Made by a program: the position numbers and the translations under genes. A DNA stretch of 64,000 bases from Serratia liquefaciens (GTDB taxonomy: Bacteria > Pseudomonadota > Gammaproteobacteria > Enterobacterales > Enterobacteriaceae). The stretch covers positions 4,773,019 through 4,837,018 of the forward strand of contig NZ_CP088930.1 in NCBI RefSeq assembly GCF_027594825.1. Direction: 5' to 3'. How positions within the stretch are numbered: position 1 is the stretch's first letter; every line of letters starts with the position of its first letter. The notes beneath the pieces are model-generated. The model had not been told where the DNA came from, ran no database searches, and saw only the letters and a program-made list of their open reading frames with translations. Below, in pieces: positions 1-11,415 of the stretch.

Positions 1-424
1 CCGCCGTCGCCGCGTTACTCAGAGTATTCGGGCCCCCGGCGCCGGTGAACACCATTTTCGCCCCGGGATGCGCGAGATACAGGCGTACGCCTTCCGTGAC
101 GCGCGGCAGGCTGTTGCCGATCAGATTGGAACTGGGGGCCCAATCGGGATTAAAGGTATAACCGCCGCCCAGCACCACGATATACTTTACCGGGTCAGTG
201 CCGCGATAGGTGACATACTCCGATTCGATTGGGCGCAGCAGCCTGTCGGCCACCGGCTGCAGGCTGAAAAGCAGTAAAAACAGCCAGCTCAACGTCAAAA
301 TGACCCTGCCGCTTTTTTGCCAACGAGTGAACCACAGCAGCAACAGCGCCAGTCCCATCAACAGCAGCAACGCAGGTAACGGCATTAAAATGGCGCCAAT
401 GAACTTTTTCAGGTTAAACAGCAT
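1..424 (-). CDS. elyC: ElyC envelope biogenesis factor, 5' part (cut by window edge)
   Basis: Reading leftward from an ATG at 424, an open frame of about 141 codons runs off the left edge without a stop. It begins MLFNLKKFIGAIL, has two hydrophobic segments in the first 60 residues, and then enters a DUF218-type domain with the motif YIVVLGGGYT. This matches the inner-membrane protein ElyC (YcbC), which affects peptidoglycan synthesis and undecaprenyl-phosphate carrier metabolism. The gene is divergent from cmoM, with about 150 bp between the two starts. The C-terminal part of the domain is outside the window, so completeness cannot be judged. Identification rests on the N-terminus and on the position next to cmoM-mukFEB. 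Confidence 0.85.
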   Translation of the reverse strand, partial: MLFNLKKFIGAILMPLPALLLLMGLALLLLWFTRWQKSGRVILTLSWLFLLLFSLQPVADRLLRPIESEYVTYRGTDPVKYIVVLGGGYTFNPDWAPSSNLIGNSLPRVTEGVRLYLAHPGAKMVFTGAGGPNTLSNAATA

Positions 425-575
425 CAAAAATCAGGTCCTTTTGGGCGAAAAAACGACATCCGGGCACATTCAGGCCGCAAGAAGATTCATTCTAAGCCAG
501 TCTGTGCCAAAATAGCAGGTTTGAATGGGCTGGCGCTTTGCCCCCAACAGAATAAGATCAGCGGAGCCGTTGTCC

Positions 576-1361
576 ATGCAGGATCGCAATTTTGACGATA
601 TTGCTGAAAAGTTTGCGCGTAATATTTACGGCACCACCAAAGGGAAAATTCGTCAGGCGGTAGTCTGGCAGGATCTGACCACGCTGTTGGCCCAGTTGCC
701 GCAGCGGCCGCTGCGCATTCTGGATGCCGGCGGCGGCGAAGGCCATATGGCCTGCCAATTGGCAGAATTAGGACATCAGGTGTTGTTGTGCGATCTTTCT
801 GGTGAGATGATCCAACGCGCCGCGTTACTGGCTGAGCAGAAAGGTGTGAGCCAGAACATGCAATTCATACAAAGTTCAGCACAGGATATTGGCCAACATT
901 TGGAACAGCCGGTTGATCTGGTATTGTTTCATGCTGTGCTTGAATGGATTGCCGAACCTGAAGCGGCATTGCGGGCGTTGTTCGACTGCCTGCAACCGGG
1001 CGGCGCACTGTCATTGATGTTCTTTAACGCCAATGGCCTCTTGATGCGTAACGTGGTGTTGGGTAATTTCCAACTGGTGAATCCCGAGGTCAGAAGACGC
1101 AGAAAGCGTTCGTTGTCACCGCAATATCCGCACAGCCCGCCGCAGGTATACGGCTGGCTGGAACAATTGGGCATGCGCATCAGCGGGAAAACCGGCGTGC
1201 GGGTGTTCCACGATTACCTGCAGAGCAGGCAGTTACAGACGCAAAAATTTGAAGAGTTACTGGCGCTTGAACAGCACTATTGCCGGCAGGAGCCGTACGT
1301 GAGTTTGGGGCGCTATATTCACGTCATGGCGCATAAACCAAACCTGAAGGACGAACTATGA
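576..1361 (+). CDS. cmoM: tRNA 5-carboxymethoxyuridine methyltransferase CmoM
   Basis: A 261-residue class I SAM-dependent methyltransferase, formerly SmtA, which converts cmo5U34 in certain tRNAs to its methyl ester. The start at 576 is chosen because the protein then begins [13 protein letters not shown], the family N-terminus; the frame is open further upstream but those residues are not conserved. The SAM-binding motif I is seen as [12 protein letters not shown] near residues 48-59, followed by the acidic DL of motif II. The stop overlaps the mukF start by 4 bp (ATGA), so the gene is the first of a cmoM-mukF-mukE-mukB operon, as in E. coli. Confidence 0.95.
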   Translation: MQDRNFDDIAEKFARNIYGTTKGKIRQAVVWQDLTTLLAQLPQRPLRILDAGGGEGHMACQLAELGHQVLLCDLSGEMIQRAALLAEQKGVSQNMQFIQSSAQDIGQHLEQPVDLVLFHAVLEWIAEPEAALRALFDCLQPGGALSLMFFNANGLLMRNVVLGNFQLVNPEVRRRRKRSLSPQYPHSPPQVYGWLEQLGMRISGKTGVRVFHDYLQSRQLQTQKFEELLALEQHYCRQEPYVSLGRYIHVMAHKPNLKDEL

Positions 1362-2680
1362 GTGAATTTTCCCAGACAGTACCCGAACTGGTCGCCTGGG
1401 CACGGAAAAATGATTTCTCTATTTCGCTCCCTACGGAGCGTCTCGCGTTTTTGCTTGCTATTGCCACATTGAACGGCGAGCGGCTGGACGGCGAGATGAG
1501 CGAAGGTGAGCTGGTTGATGCATTTCGCCATGTCAGCAAGGGTTTCGAACAGACGCATGAAACGGTGGCGGTTCGCGCCAACAATGCGATTAACGACATG
1601 GTGCGCCAGCGCCTGTTAAACCGCTTCACCAGCGAACTGGCGGACGGTAACGCAATTTACCGTTTGACGCCGCTGGGGATCGGCATTACCGATTACTATA
1701 TTCGTCAGCGCGAATTCTCCACGCTGCGTCTGTCGATGCAGCTGTCGATCGTGGCGCAGGAGCTGAAACGCGCCGCCGACGCCGCGGAAGAGGGCGGTGA
1801 TGATTTCCACTGGCACCGCAATGTGTTTGCCCCACTGAAATATTCGGTAGCGGAAATCTTCGACAGCATCGACATGACCCAACGGGTGATGGATGAACAG
1901 CAGCAGGGCGTAAAAGATGACATCGCCGCGTTGCTGAATCAAGACTGGCGGGCGGCCATTTCCAGTTGTGAGATGCTGCTGTCCGAAACTTCAGGCACCC
2001 TGCGTGAACTGCAGGATACGCTGGAAGCGGCAGGCGACAAGCTGCAGGCCAACCTGCTGCGCATTCAGGATGCTACGCTGGGCGGCGCGGAACTGGGCTT
2101 CGTCGATAAGCTGGTGTTCGACTTGCAAAGCAAGCTCGACCGCATCATCAGTTGGGGCCAGCAGGCAATCGACCTGTGGATTGGCTACGACCGTCACGTG
2201 CACAAATTTATCCGTACCGCGATCGACATGGACAAGAACCGGGTGTTCGCCCAGCGTTTGCGCCAGTCGGTACAGAACTATTTCGACAACCCATGGACAC
2301 TGACCCATGCCAATGCCGACCGTCTGCTGGATATGCGTGACGAAGAACTGGCGTTGCGCAGCGAGGAAGTGACCGGAGAGCTGCCGCCGGATCTGGAGTT
2401 CGAAGAGTTCAGCGAAATCCGTGAGCAGTTGGCGGCCATGATCGAACAGGCATTGAAGATTTATCAAGAGCAACAGATGCCGCTCAATTTAGGGGCGGTG
2501 ATGCGCGATTATCTGGCGCAATATCCGCGTGCTCGTCATTTCGACGTGGCACGTATAGTGGTCGACCAGGCAGTGCGCCTCGGTGTGGCTGAAGCAGATT
2601 TTTCAGGGTTGCCGGCACAATGGCAGGCAATCAATGATTACGGAGCCAAGGTCCAGGCCCATGTCATCGACAAATATTGA
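1358..2680 (+). CDS. mukF: Condensin kleisin subunit MukF
   Basis: A 440-residue protein matching MukF in length and sequence throughout. MukF is the kleisin of the MukBEF condensin: its N-terminal winged-helix domain dimerises, its middle helical region binds MukE, and its C-terminal domain binds the MukB head, linking two ATPases. The N-terminus [19 protein letters not shown] and the helical, Glu/Gln-rich middle fit the family. The start overlaps the end of cmoM by 4 bp and the stop lies 20 bp inside the mukE coding region, suggesting translational coupling of subunits that act in fixed ratios. Confidence 0.97.
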   Translation: MSEFSQTVPELVAWARKNDFSISLPTERLAFLLAIATLNGERLDGEMSEGELVDAFRHVSKGFEQTHETVAVRANNAINDMVRQRLLNRFTSELADGNAIYRLTPLGIGITDYYIRQREFSTLRLSMQLSIVAQELKRAADAAEEGGDDFHWHRNVFAPLKYSVAEIFDSIDMTQRVMDEQQQGVKDDIAALLNQDWRAAISSCEMLLSETSGTLRELQDTLEAAGDKLQANLLRIQDATLGGAELGFVDKLVFDLQSKLDRIISWGQQAIDLWIGYDRHVHKFIRTAIDMDKNRVFAQRLRQSVQNYFDNPWTLTHANADRLLDMRDEELALRSEEVTGELPPDLEFEEFSEIREQLAAMIEQALKIYQEQQMPLNLGAVMRDYLAQYPRARHFDVARIVVDQAVRLGVAEADFSGLPAQWQAINDYGAKVQAHVIDKY

Positions 2681-3389
2681 ACAAGTAATGCCAGTCAAGC
2701 TGGCCAAGGCATTGTCTAACGCGTTGTTCCCTGCGCTGGACAGCCACCTGCGTGCGGGTCGTCACATCGGTATCGATGAGCTGGACAACCACGCCTTCTT
2801 AATGGATTTCCAGGATGAACTGGAAGAGTTTTACGCCCGTTACAGCGTGGAACTGATCCGCGCACCGGAAGGATTCTTCTACCTGCGTCCGCGCTCCACC
2901 ACCCTGATCCCGCGTTCGGTGTTATCCGAACTAGACATGATGGTGGGGAAAATCCTGTGCTATCTCTACCTCAGCCCGGAGCGTCTGGCGCACGAGGGGA
3001 TTTTCAGCCATCAGGAGCTGTACGACGAGTTGCTGAGCCTGGCGGACGAAACCAAATTGCTGAAGTTCGTTAATCAGCGATCTACCGGTTCGGATCTCGA
3101 TCGCCAGAAGCTGCACGAAAAAGTGCGCACTTCACTGAACCGCCTGCGTCGTCTGGGCATGATCTACTTCATGGGCAATGACAGCAGCAAGTTCCGTATC
3201 ACCGAGGCGGTGTTCCGCTTTGGCGCCGATGTGCGCAGCGGTGACGATCCGCGTGAAGCGCAGTTACGTATGATCCGTGACGGCGAAGCGATGCCGGTTG
3301 AAAACAGCCTGTCGCTGAATGATGAAAGCGATGCTGAAGATTCGCAGCTTGATAACACACCGGACAGTGCAGAGGATGAACAGGAATGA
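2661..3389 (+). CDS. mukE: Condensin accessory subunit MukE
   Basis: A 242-residue winged-helix protein of the MukE family, which binds MukF and modulates MukB ATPase activity and DNA loading. The start at 2661 gives the family N-terminus [15 protein letters not shown]; the frame is open upstream but there it only overlaps mukF out of frame. The conserved core [20 protein letters not shown] is visible around residues 65-84. The C-terminal 30 residues are acidic and low-complexity, as in E. coli MukE. The gene overlaps mukF by 20 bp and mukB by 4 bp. Confidence 0.97.
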   Translation: MSSTNIEQVMPVKLAKALSNALFPALDSHLRAGRHIGIDELDNHAFLMDFQDELEEFYARYSVELIRAPEGFFYLRPRSTTLIPRSVLSELDMMVGKILCYLYLSPERLAHEGIFSHQELYDELLSLADETKLLKFVNQRSTGSDLDRQKLHEKVRTSLNRLRRLGMIYFMGNDSSKFRITEAVFRFGADVRSGDDPREAQLRMIRDGEAMPVENSLSLNDESDAEDSQLDNTPDSAEDEQE

Positions 3390-6300
3390 TTGAACGCGGT
3401 AAATTTCGCTCGCTGACGCTGGTCAACTGGAACGGCTTCTTCGCCCGCACCTTTGATCTCGATGAGCTGGTGACCACGCTGTCCGGCGGTAACGGGGCAG
3501 GGAAATCCACCACCATGGCGGCATTCGTCACTGCGCTTATCCCCGACTTGACGCTGTTGCACTTCCGTAACACCACCGAAGCTGGCGCCACCAGCGGTTC
3601 GCGCGACAAGGGTCTGCACGGTAAGCTGCGTGCCGGGGTGTGTTATTCCACCCTCGATGTGATCAACTCACGCCACCAGCGTGTCGTGGTGGGGGTGCGC
3701 CTGCAGCAGGTGGCCGGCCGTGACCGTAAAGTTGACATCAAGCCATTCACCATCCAGGGCCTGCCAACGGCGGTACAGCCGACCGAACTTTTGACCCAAA
3801 CGGTGGGCGAGCGCCAGGCGCGCGTGCTGACACTGCAGGAGTTGAAAGAGCGCGTTGAAGAGATGGAAGGTGTGCAGTTCAAGCAGTTCAACTCGATCAC
3901 CGACTACCACTCATTAATGTTCGATCTGGGCGTGATCCCGAAACGCTTGCGTTCATCGTCCGATCGCAGCAAGTTCTACCGCCTGATCGAAGCTTCGCTG
4001 TACGGCGGTATTTCCAGCGCCATCACCCGCTCATTGCGCGACTACCTGTTGCCGGAAAACAGCGGCGTGCGCAAGGCCTTCCAGGACATGGAAGCGGCGC
4101 TGCGTGAAAACCGCATGACGCTGGAAGCGATCCGCGTGACCCAAACCGATCGCGACCTGTTCAAGCACCTGATTTCAGAAGCCACCTCCTACGTGGCGGC
4201 GGACTATATGCGCCATGCCAATGAGCGGCGCATTCATCTGGACGGCGCGCTGGCACTGCGCAGCGATCTGTTGGGCAGCCGCAAACAGCTGGCTGCGGAG
4301 CAGTATCGCCATGTGGAAATGGCGCGCGAACTGGCGGAACAGAGTGGGGCAGAATCCGATCTGGAAACCGATTATCAGGCCGCCAGCGATCACCTTAACC
4401 TGGTGCAAACGGCGATGCGTCAGCAGGAAAAGATCGAGCGCTATGAAGGCGATCTGGAAGAGCTGACCTACCGTCTGGAAGAACAGAACGAAGTGGTGGC
4501 GGAGGCCAGCGAACAGCAGGCCGAAAACGAAGCGCGCGCCGAGGCGGCCGAGCTGGAAGTGGATGAGCTGAAAAGCCAACTCGCCGACTACCAGCAGGCG
4601 TTGGACGTGCAACAGACCCGCGCCATCCAATATCAGCAGGCGTTGCAGGCATTGGAGCGTGCTCGCGCACTGTGCCAACTGCCGGAGCTGACCGCCGAAA
4701 ATGCCGAACAGTGGCTGGATACTTTCCAGGCGCGCGAGCAAGAGGCGACGGAAGCCCTGCTGATGCTCGAGCAGAAACTGAGCGTGGCCGACGCCGCGCA
4801 CGGTCAATTTGAACAGGCTTATCAGCTGGTGGGGAAAATTGCCGGCCAGGTCAGCCGCAGCGAAGCCTGGCAGTGCGCGCGCGAATTGCTGCGCGACTGG
4901 CCATCGCAGCAACACCTTGCCGAACGCGTGCAGCCATTGCGCATGCGCCTGAGCGAGCTGGAGCAGCGCCTGCGCTCCCAGCAGGATGCCGAGCGTCTGC
5001 TGCAGGAGTTTTGCAAGCGCCATGGTCAGCAGTATCAGCCGGACGAACTCGATGCTCTGCAACAAGAGCTGGAAGAGCGTCTGGAGTCGCTGTCGCAAAG
5101 CGTCAGCGAGGCCGGCGAACGCCGGATGGAAATGCGCCAGGAACTGGAGCAAATTCAGCAACGCATTCGTGAGCTCACCACCCGTGCCCCTGTCTGGTTA
5201 GCGGCGCAGGATGCCCTGAGCCAACTCAGCGAGCAGAGCGGTGAACCGCTGGAAAGCAGCCAGCAGGTGACTGAGTACATGCAGCAGTTGCTGGAGCGCG
5301 AACGCGAAACCACCGTTGAGCGCGACGAAGTGGCTGCCAGCAAGCGTGCGGTTGAAGCGCAGATCGAACGCCTAAGCCAGCCGGGCGGTGCCGAAGATCA
5401 ACGCCTGGTTACGCTGGCCGAACGTTTTGGCGGCGTGCTGCTCTCCGAAATTTATGACGACGTCACCATCGACGATGCGCCTTACTTCTCCGCATTGTAT
5501 GGCCCGTCGCGTCACGCGATCGTGGTGCCGGATCTGTCGCTGGTGCGCGAGATGCTGGAAGGGTTGGAAGACTGCCCGGAAGATCTCTATCTGATCGAAG
5601 GGGATCCGCAGTCGTTCGATGACAGCGTGTTCGCCGTTGAAGAGCAAGACCGTGCGGTGTTGGTGAAAACCGCCGATCGTCAATGGCGTTACTCCCGTTA
5701 TCCGGAAGTGCCGCTGTTTGGTCGCGCCGCCCGCGAAAACCGCCTGGAAGTGCTGAACGCCGAGCGTGAAACGCTGGCCGAGCGTTACGCTACGCTGTCA
5801 TTCGACGTGCAAAAGACCCAGCGTTCGCATCAGGCCTTCAGCCGTTTCATCGGTTCCCATCTGGCGGTGGCGTTTGACGCCGATCCGGAAGCGGAAATTC
5901 GTACCCTCACTTCTCGACGTGGGGAAGTTGAGCGCGCGCTGAACAATCATGAAGCGCAAAATCAACAGCAACGTCAGCAATACGATCAGGCGAAAGAGGG
6001 CATTTCCGCACTGAACCGGCTGATGCCGCTGGTTTCATTGTTAAACGATGAAACACTGCAAGATCGCGTGGAAGAGATCCGTGAAGAGCTGGAAGAGGCG
6101 CAGGATGCCGCGCGTCACATTCAGCAGCACGGCGTTTCCCTGACCAAGCTGGAGCCGCTGCTGTCGGTGCTGCAAAGCGATCCGCAGCAGCATGAGCAGT
6201 TACAGCAGGATTACATTCAGGCGCAGAGCGTACAGCGTCAGGCTAAACAGCAGGCCTTTGCCTTGATCGAAGTGGTGCAGCGTCGCGCGCACTTCGGTTA

Positions 6301-7837
6301 TACCGACTCTGCCGGCATGCAAAACGCCAACAACGATTTGAACGACAAGCTGCGCCAACGCCTTGAACATGCGGAAGCGGAACGTACCCGTGCTCGCGAG
6401 CAGTTACGTCAGTACCAGACCCAGTTTACTCAGTACAGCCAGGTGCTGGCGTCGCTGAAAAGCTCGTATGACGCCAAGCGCGATATGCTGAAGGAACTGA
6501 GCCAGGAGCTGGTGGACATCGGCGTACAGGCGGATGCCAATGCTGAAGCTCGTGCCCGTGCACGCCGTGATGAACTGCACGCCGGCCTGAGCAACAACCG
6601 CGCGCGCCGTAACCAGTTGGAAAAACAGCTGACCTTCTGCGAAGCGGAAATGGATAGCTTGCAGAAGAAACTGCGTAAGCTTGAGCGTGATTACCATCAG
6701 TTGCGTGAGCAGGTAGTGACCGCCAAGGCGGGCTGGTGCGCAGTGATGCGCATGGTGAAAGACAACGGGGTTGAACGTCGTCTGCACCGTCGCGAACTGG
6801 CCTATATGGACGGCGACGAGCTGCGCTCGATGTCGGATAAGGCGCTCGGTGCGCTGCGTCTGGCGGTGTCGGACAACGAACACCTGCGCGACGTGCTGCG
6901 CCTGTCGGAGGATCCTAAGCGTCCTGAACGCAAGATCCAGTTCTATATCGCGGTGTACCAGCATCTGCGCGAGCGAATTCGCCAGGACATCATTCGTACC
7001 GATGACCCGGTCGAGGCTATCGAACAGATGGAAATCGAGCTGGGCCGTCTGACCGAAGAACTGACCGCCCGTGAGCAGAAGCTGGCGATCAGTTCCAAGA
7101 GCGTGGCGAACATCATTCGCAAAACCATCCAGCGCGAACAGAACCGTATCCGCATGCTCAACCAGGGCCTGCAGGCGGTTTCCTTCGGTCAGGTGAAAAG
7201 CGTGCGATTGAACGTCAACGTGCGTGAAGCGCATGCGACCCTGTTGGACGTGCTCTCTGAGCAGCAGGAACAGCATCAGGATCTGTTTAACAGCAACCGC
7301 CTGACCTTCTCGGAAGCGCTGGCCAAGCTTTACCAGCGCCTGAACCCGCAGATTGATATGGGCCAGCGCACGCCGCAGACCATTGGTGAAGAGCTGCTGG
7401 ATTACCGTAACTATCTGGAGCTGGAAGTGGAAGTATTCCGCGGCTCCGACGGCTGGCTGCGTGCCGAGAGCGGCGCGTTGTCTACCGGTGAAGCGATCGG
7501 TACCGGGATGTCGATTCTGGTGATGGTGGTACAGAGTTGGGAAGAAGAGTCTCGCCGCCTGCGCGGTAAAGATATCTCCCCATGCCGTCTGTTGTTCCTC
7601 GACGAAGCGGCGCGACTGGATGCCAAATCCATCGCGACCCTGTTCGAGCTGTGCGACCGCCTGGAAATGCAGCTGATCATCGCCGCACCGGAAAACATCA
7701 GCCCGGAAAAAGGGACCACGTATAAGCTGGTGCGTAAGGTGTTCCAGAACCACGAACATGTACACGTTGTGGGGCTGCGCGGTTTCGCTAACGAACCGCC
7801 TGCGGCACTGGGTGTCGCCGCGGCTGAAACGCCATAA
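3386..7837 (+). CDS. mukB: Chromosome partition protein MukB (SMC-like ATPase)
   Basis: A 1483-residue SMC-like ATPase that compacts and segregates the chromosome with MukE and MukF. The Walker A motif GGNGAGKST is at residues 34-42. Near the C-terminus the signature region [13 protein letters not shown] is followed by the Walker B segment [12 protein letters not shown], so both halves of the ATPase head are intact. Between them are two long Glu/Gln/Arg-rich coiled coils, interrupted by the hinge region around residues 650-800. The length equals that of the E. coli protein within a few residues. It is the last gene of the operon and is followed by a rho-independent terminator. Confidence 0.98.
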   Translation: MIERGKFRSLTLVNWNGFFARTFDLDELVTTLSGGNGAGKSTTMAAFVTALIPDLTLLHFRNTTEAGATSGSRDKGLHGKLRAGVCYSTLDVINSRHQRVVVGVRLQQVAGRDRKVDIKPFTIQGLPTAVQPTELLTQTVGERQARVLTLQELKERVEEMEGVQFKQFNSITDYHSLMFDLGVIPKRLRSSSDRSKFYRLIEASLYGGISSAITRSLRDYLLPENSGVRKAFQDMEAALRENRMTLEAIRVTQTDRDLFKHLISEATSYVAADYMRHANERRIHLDGALALRSDLLGSRKQLAAEQYRHVEMARELAEQSGAESDLETDYQAASDHLNLVQTAMRQQEKIERYEGDLEELTYRLEEQNEVVAEASEQQAENEARAEAAELEVDELKSQLADYQQALDVQQTRAIQYQQALQALERARALCQLPELTAENAEQWLDTFQAREQEATEALLMLEQKLSVADAAHGQFEQAYQLVGKIAGQVSRSEAWQCARELLRDWPSQQHLAERVQPLRMRLSELEQRLRSQQDAERLLQEFCKRHGQQYQPDELDALQQELEERLESLSQSVSEAGERRMEMRQELEQIQQRIRELTTRAPVWLAAQDALSQLSEQSGEPLESSQQVTEYMQQLLERERETTVERDEVAASKRAVEAQIERLSQPGGAEDQRLVTLAERFGGVLLSEIYDDVTIDDAPYFSALYGPSRHAIVVPDLSLVREMLEGLEDCPEDLYLIEGDPQSFDDSVFAVEEQDRAVLVKTADRQWRYSRYPEVPLFGRAARENRLEVLNAERETLAERYATLSFDVQKTQRSHQAFSRFIGSHLAVAFDADPEAEIRTLTSRRGEVERALNNHEAQNQQQRQQYDQAKEGISALNRLMPLVSLLNDETLQDRVEEIREELEEAQDAARHIQQHGVSLTKLEPLLSVLQSDPQQHEQLQQDYIQAQSVQRQAKQQAFALIEVVQRRAHFGYTDSAGMQNANNDLNDKLRQRLEHAEAERTRAREQLRQYQTQFTQYSQVLASLKSSYDAKRDMLKELSQELVDIGVQADANAEARARARRDELHAGLSNNRARRNQLEKQLTFCEAEMDSLQKKLRKLERDYHQLREQVVTAKAGWCAVMRMVKDNGVERRLHRRELAYMDGDELRSMSDKALGALRLAVSDNEHLRDVLRLSEDPKRPERKIQFYIAVYQHLRERIRQDIIRTDDPVEAIEQMEIELGRLTEELTAREQKLAISSKSVANIIRKTIQREQNRIRMLNQGLQAVSFGQVKSVRLNVNVREAHATLLDVLSEQQEQHQDLFNSNRLTFSEALAKLYQRLNPQIDMGQRTPQTIGEELLDYRNYLELEVEVFRGSDGWLRAESGALSTGEAIGTGMSILVMVVQSWEEESRRLRGKDISPCRLLFLDEAARLDAKSIATLFELCDRLEMQLIIAAPENISPEKGTTYKLVRKVFQNHEHVHVVGLRGFANEPPAALGVAAAETP

Positions 7838-7862
7838 GCGTAGAAAAGCCCGCTAATAATCT

Positions 7863-7895
7863 GAAAATAGCCGCCCTGGGGTGGCTATTTTTTTG
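7863..7895 (+). terminator. Rho-independent terminator of the muk operon
   Basis: The stem AAATAGCC / GGCTATTT encloses a ten-base loop (gccctggggt) and runs directly into a T tract. It begins 26 bp after the mukB stop, so it most simply ends the cmoM-mukFEB transcript. Confidence 0.85.
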
Positions 7896-8059
7896 TACGC
7901 ATGGATGATAGTCCTGCTTTTTTATCCGCTTTTAAACGGGTAGCTTAATGAATTACAGTTATTCATTAGTGCCAAAGGGCAAAATGGCTTTTCTGTTCGT
8001 ATACTGAAACTAATAAGCTGTCTTGGTTGTATTTTTTGTGAGCATACAGGGGGCAATGG

Positions 8060-9901
8060 ATGTTGCTTAGAAATGGAAACAAGGTACGACGTTTGGCGTT
8101 GAGTTGCGCAATGGCATGTGGTCTTGCGTCGTCGTTACCCGTATGGGCAACCGTTCCTGCATTCCCGGTGGCGTCTTCCGGTATGTCAGTTGCGCAAAGT
8201 CGTTCGGAATTGCTCGCGGCGTTGCCAAAAGGCATTACGCCACATTATCTTTCAACGCTTGCTCCTTTGTACGCAGCGAACCGGATGCAGCTGATGTGGC
8301 AGGATCGCGAAGCGGTCCAGCAATTTCAGCAGCAGCTGGCCGAGTTGGCGATGTCTGGCGTGCAGCCGCAGTTTACGCAATGGGTGAAATTGCTGACCAA
8401 TCCCGCCATTACCGGTGTGGCCCGCGATGTCGTACTGTCTGATGCGATGTTGGGGTATTTGCAGTTCGTTTCGTCGATCGGCGCCAATGGCAACAGCTGG
8501 CTGTACAGCAACATTCCCTACAAGCTCGGTTTGCCGCCCAATACGGTGATTAACCAGTGGCAGTTGGCGGTGCGTCAGGGTAAAACGGTGCCCTATGTCA
8601 CCTCGCTGGCACCGCAGCACCCGCAATACGCCAAGATGCATCAGGCATTACGCGACAGGCTGGCCGATGGGCGCCCATGGCCACAGATGGCGAATGGCCC
8701 GAGTTTGCGCCCCGATCAACTGAGCGATGATATTCCTGCCTTGCGCGAGATCCTGGCGCGCAACGGTATGCTGACCACTTCCGCCGCGCCGGTAGAGGCG
8801 CAAGAGCCGCCAGCGGTGTTGACCGGTTCGCGCAATGAGCCGGATGACGGTGGCTTATCGGTAGATGAAGAGAAAAATCGCGAGGCTCAGAGCGCGGTAG
8901 TCAGCCCGGCCGCCGCGCCGGTAAAAGACCTGGCGCCGTCACCACAATCGCCGTTTAGTCAGCAGCAGGAGAGTCCGGTCACGGTCACGGACAATCGCTA
9001 TACCGCCGATTTGGTTGAAGGCGTTAAGCGCTTCCAGAAATGGCAGGGGTTGAGCGCCGATGGCGTGATTGGCGTACGCACCCGCGAATGGCTTAACGTG
9101 ACGCCGCGAATGCGAGCATCGCTGTTGGCGCTGAACATCCAGCGTTTACGCATTCTTCCCGGCCGCGTCGACACCGGAATTATGGTCAATATTCCCAACT
9201 ACTCGTTGACCTATTATCTGAACGGCAATGAGGTGCTTTCTTCACGGGTGATCGTTGGGCGGCCCAGCCGCAAGACGCCGTTGATGAACAGTGCGCTGAA
9301 CAATGTGGTGGTTAACCCACCGTGGAACGTGCCGACCACGCTGGTGCGCGAAGATATTGTGCCGAAGGCGATGCGAGACGGCAGCTACTTCCAAAAACAC
9401 GGTTATACCGTGCTTTCCGGCTGGAGCAACGATGCTGAGGTGATCAATCCGGCCATGATCGACTGGAATATGGTGTCGGCCCGTAACTTCCCATACCGGA
9501 TCCGCCAGGCTCCGGGGGCGACCAACTCGCTGGGGCGTTTCAAATTCAACATGCCGAGTTCGGACGCTATCTACTTGCACGACACGCCGAACCATAACCT
9601 GTTCCAGAAAGACATTCGTGCCCTTAGCTCGGGTTGCGTGCGTGTCAACAAGGCTTCGGATTTAGCGAATATGCTGTTGCAGGATGCGGGCTGGAACAAT
9701 ACCCGCGTTTCCTCGACCCTAAAACAGGGAAATACCACCTACGTAAATATCCGCCAACATATTCCGGTTAAATTGTATTATTTAACCGCCTGGGTCTCTG
9801 ATGATGGAAAGCCACAATTCCGTACAGATATTTACAATTACGATGATACGGTGAGATCGGGTGCACAAATTTTGGCTCAGGCCGAAAAATTAATGCAATA
9901 A
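8060..9901 (+). CDS. ldtD: L,D-transpeptidase LdtD (YcbB)
   Basis: A 613-residue periplasmic L,D-transpeptidase that makes 3-3 (mDap-mDap) cross-links in peptidoglycan and permits beta-lactam-resistant growth under stress. A signal peptide is visible in the first 35 residues ([18 protein letters not shown]). A peptidoglycan-binding segment ([20 protein letters not shown]) lies near residues 320-340. The YkuD catalytic domain follows, with the conserved His in YLHDTPNH and the catalytic Cys in SSGCVRV. Residues 240-315 are Pro/Ala/Glu-rich and probably a flexible linker. The ATG at 8060 follows a purine-rich AGGGGGCAA and begins about 220 bp after mukB, so it has its own promoter. Confidence 0.95.
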   Translation: MLLRNGNKVRRLALSCAMACGLASSLPVWATVPAFPVASSGMSVAQSRSELLAALPKGITPHYLSTLAPLYAANRMQLMWQDREAVQQFQQQLAELAMSGVQPQFTQWVKLLTNPAITGVARDVVLSDAMLGYLQFVSSIGANGNSWLYSNIPYKLGLPPNTVINQWQLAVRQGKTVPYVTSLAPQHPQYAKMHQALRDRLADGRPWPQMANGPSLRPDQLSDDIPALREILARNGMLTTSAAPVEAQEPPAVLTGSRNEPDDGGLSVDEEKNREAQSAVVSPAAAPVKDLAPSPQSPFSQQQESPVTVTDNRYTADLVEGVKRFQKWQGLSADGVIGVRTREWLNVTPRMRASLLALNIQRLRILPGRVDTGIMVNIPNYSLTYYLNGNEVLSSRVIVGRPSRKTPLMNSALNNVVVNPPWNVPTTLVREDIVPKAMRDGSYFQKHGYTVLSGWSNDAEVINPAMIDWNMVSARNFPYRIRQAPGATNSLGRFKFNMPSSDAIYLHDTPNHNLFQKDIRALSSGCVRVNKASDLANMLLQDAGWNNTRVSSTLKQGNTTYVNIRQHIPVKLYYLTAWVSDDGKPQFRTDIYNYDDTVRSGAQILAQAEKLMQ

Positions 9902-9947
9902 ATGCAGTAATTATAAATAAATAACGGTCAGAATATCGGGCCATGAT

Positions 9948-9974
9948 GCAGGCACTCATTCCGTGAGTGCCTGC
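9948..9974. repeat. Perfect 11-bp inverted repeat between ldtD and mepK
   Basis: GCAGGCACTCA and TGAGTGCCTGC form a perfect 11-bp stem with a five-base loop (ttccg), 47 bp after the ldtD stop. No T run follows on either strand, so it is not a standard intrinsic terminator. It could be an RNA 3'-end stabiliser, a weak terminator or a protein-binding dyad. Confidence 0.6.
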
Positions 9975-10082
9975 AAACCGCGGGATATCACGGGTTGACT
10001 CAATCAGTGTGGGCGGTTATGGTTCAGGCAGTGCGCTGTTTTGTGCATATATTTTGATATTCTTGCCGGGTTTAACAGAAAC

Positions 10083-10631
10083 ATGGACAAAATTGATCAT
10101 CATCGCCGTAAGTGGCTGGCGTTAGGTAGCGCCGCTGTGGGCATAGCGCTGCTCCCTGGGCAAGCCTTTGCCAGTCTTTCTACTTCGCGCCCGCGTATTC
10201 TTGTCGTCAATAATATGCATACGGGCGAATCCTTGAAAGCCGAATTCTTCGACGGCAAGGGATATAATAAAGACGAATTAGTTCGTCTTAATCATCTCTT
10301 CCGTGATTATCGAGCCAATAAAGTCAAATCGATCGATCCTCGCCTATTTGATCACCTCTATCGCCTGCAGGGGCTGTTGGGCACCAACAAACCGGTACAG
10401 TTGGTTTCAGGTTATCGTTCCCTGGATACCAACAATGAGCTGCGTGAACGCAGCCGCGGTGTGGCCAAGCACAGCTATCATACCAAGGGCCAGGCGATGG
10501 ACTTCCATATCGAAGGCATCCAGTTGAGCAATATCCGCAAAGCGGCGTTAAAAATGAGCGCCGGTGGTGTAGGATATTACCCACGTAGCAACTTTGTACA
10601 CATCGATACCGGCCCGGTGCGGACCTGGTAA
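10083..10631 (+). CDS. mepK: Murein DD-endopeptidase MepK (YcbK), Tat-exported
   Basis: A 182-residue M15A-like (DUF882) zinc peptidase, matching MepK, which cleaves mDap-mDap 3-3 cross-links. The N-terminus MDKIDHHRRKWLALGSAA contains a twin-arginine motif followed by a hydrophobic stretch, so export is probably through Tat. Zinc-binding residues are in KHSYHTKGQAMDFHI (a HxxxxxxxD pattern) and NFVHIDTG near the C-terminus. The start at 10083 is chosen from the family N-terminus; an in-frame ATG lies 42 bases upstream. It lies directly downstream of ldtD: one gene makes the 3-3 links and the other cuts them, as in E. coli. Confidence 0.93.
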   Translation: MDKIDHHRRKWLALGSAAVGIALLPGQAFASLSTSRPRILVVNNMHTGESLKAEFFDGKGYNKDELVRLNHLFRDYRANKVKSIDPRLFDHLYRLQGLLGTNKPVQLVSGYRSLDTNNELRERSRGVAKHSYHTKGQAMDFHIEGIQLSNIRKAALKMSAGGVGYYPRSNFVHIDTGPVRTW

Positions 10632-10697
10632 TCGCTGTGTACCATAAGTGAGTAGCGCCAGCCCGTCAGGGTGTGGCGCTGTTGTCGTTGGAGCCTT

Positions 10698-11345
10698 ATG
10701 AAATACCAAATTATTCCCGTTACCGCTTTTAGTCAGAATTGCAGCCTGATCTGGTGTGAGAGTACCCAACAGGCGGCGCTGGTTGATCCCGGCGGCGAAG
10801 CGGAAAAGTTAAAGACCGAAATTGCTAAACAGGGCGTGACGGTCACGCAGATCCTGTTGACGCACGGCCATCTCGATCACGTAGGGGCAGCGGCTGAGCT
10901 GGCGGAACACTATCAGGTACCGATCTACGGTCCGGACAAGGAGGACGCTTTCTGGTTGGATGGTCTGCCTGCGCAAAGCCGGATGTTTGGTCTGGAAGAG
11001 TGTGCGCCTCTGACGCCAACTCGCTGGCTGGAAGAAGGGGACAGCGTGCAGGTGGGCGAGATGACGCTCAAGGTACTGCATTGCCCGGGTCATACTCCTG
11101 GCCATATCGTGTTTATTAATGAGCAGGCGCGGTTGGCGCTGGTGGGTGACGTATTGTTTAACGGTGGCGTGGGTCGCAGCGACTTCCCCCGTGGCGATCA
11201 CCAGGCATTAATCAACTCGATCCGCACCAAGCTCCTGCCACAGGGGGATGACATGGCGTTTATCCCGGGTCATGGGCCGATGTCTACCTTCGGTCAAGAG
11301 CGTGAAACCAATCCGTTCCTGCGAGAAGAACCGGCCATCTGGTAA
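10698..11345 (+). CDS. ycbL: YcbL, glyoxalase II-like metallo-beta-lactamase-fold hydrolase
   Basis: A 215-residue cytoplasmic protein of the type II glyoxalase branch of the metallo-beta-lactamase superfamily. The metal-binding motif THGHLDH is at about residues 54-60. Further ligands are the His in HCPGHTPGH, the Asp in LVGDVLF and the His in PGHGP. The start at 10698 gives the family N-terminus [15 protein letters not shown]. Salmonella YcbL has been shown to hydrolyse S-lactoylglutathione; that activity is inferred here. It follows mepK by 66 bp on the same strand. Confidence 0.93.
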   Translation: MKYQIIPVTAFSQNCSLIWCESTQQAALVDPGGEAEKLKTEIAKQGVTVTQILLTHGHLDHVGAAAELAEHYQVPIYGPDKEDAFWLDGLPAQSRMFGLEECAPLTPTRWLEEGDSVQVGEMTLKVLHCPGHTPGHIVFINEQARLALVGDVLFNGGVGRSDFPRGDHQALINSIRTKLLPQGDDMAFIPGHGPMSTFGQERETNPFLREEPAIW

Positions 11346-11369
11346 GGTTATTTCCCGGCAGAAATAACT

Positions 11370-11396
11370 AAGGGGCGCATTGAGCGCCCCTTTTGC
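11370..11396 (+). terminator. Rho-independent terminator after ycbL
   Basis: GGGGCGC (11372-11378) and GCGCCCC (11384-11390) form a 7-bp GC stem with loop attga, followed by TTTT. It lies between convergent ycbL and aspC. The opposite strand has only a weak T tract, so it chiefly serves ycbL. Confidence 0.8.
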
Positions 11397-11415
11397 TTAT
11401 TTGGAACCCTAAGCT

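Noticed and set aside
6404..7765. A 453-codon minus-strand frame opposite the end of mukB
   Set aside because: It is the antisense of the conserved MukB head and coiled coil and gives a His/Gln-rich product without family features.
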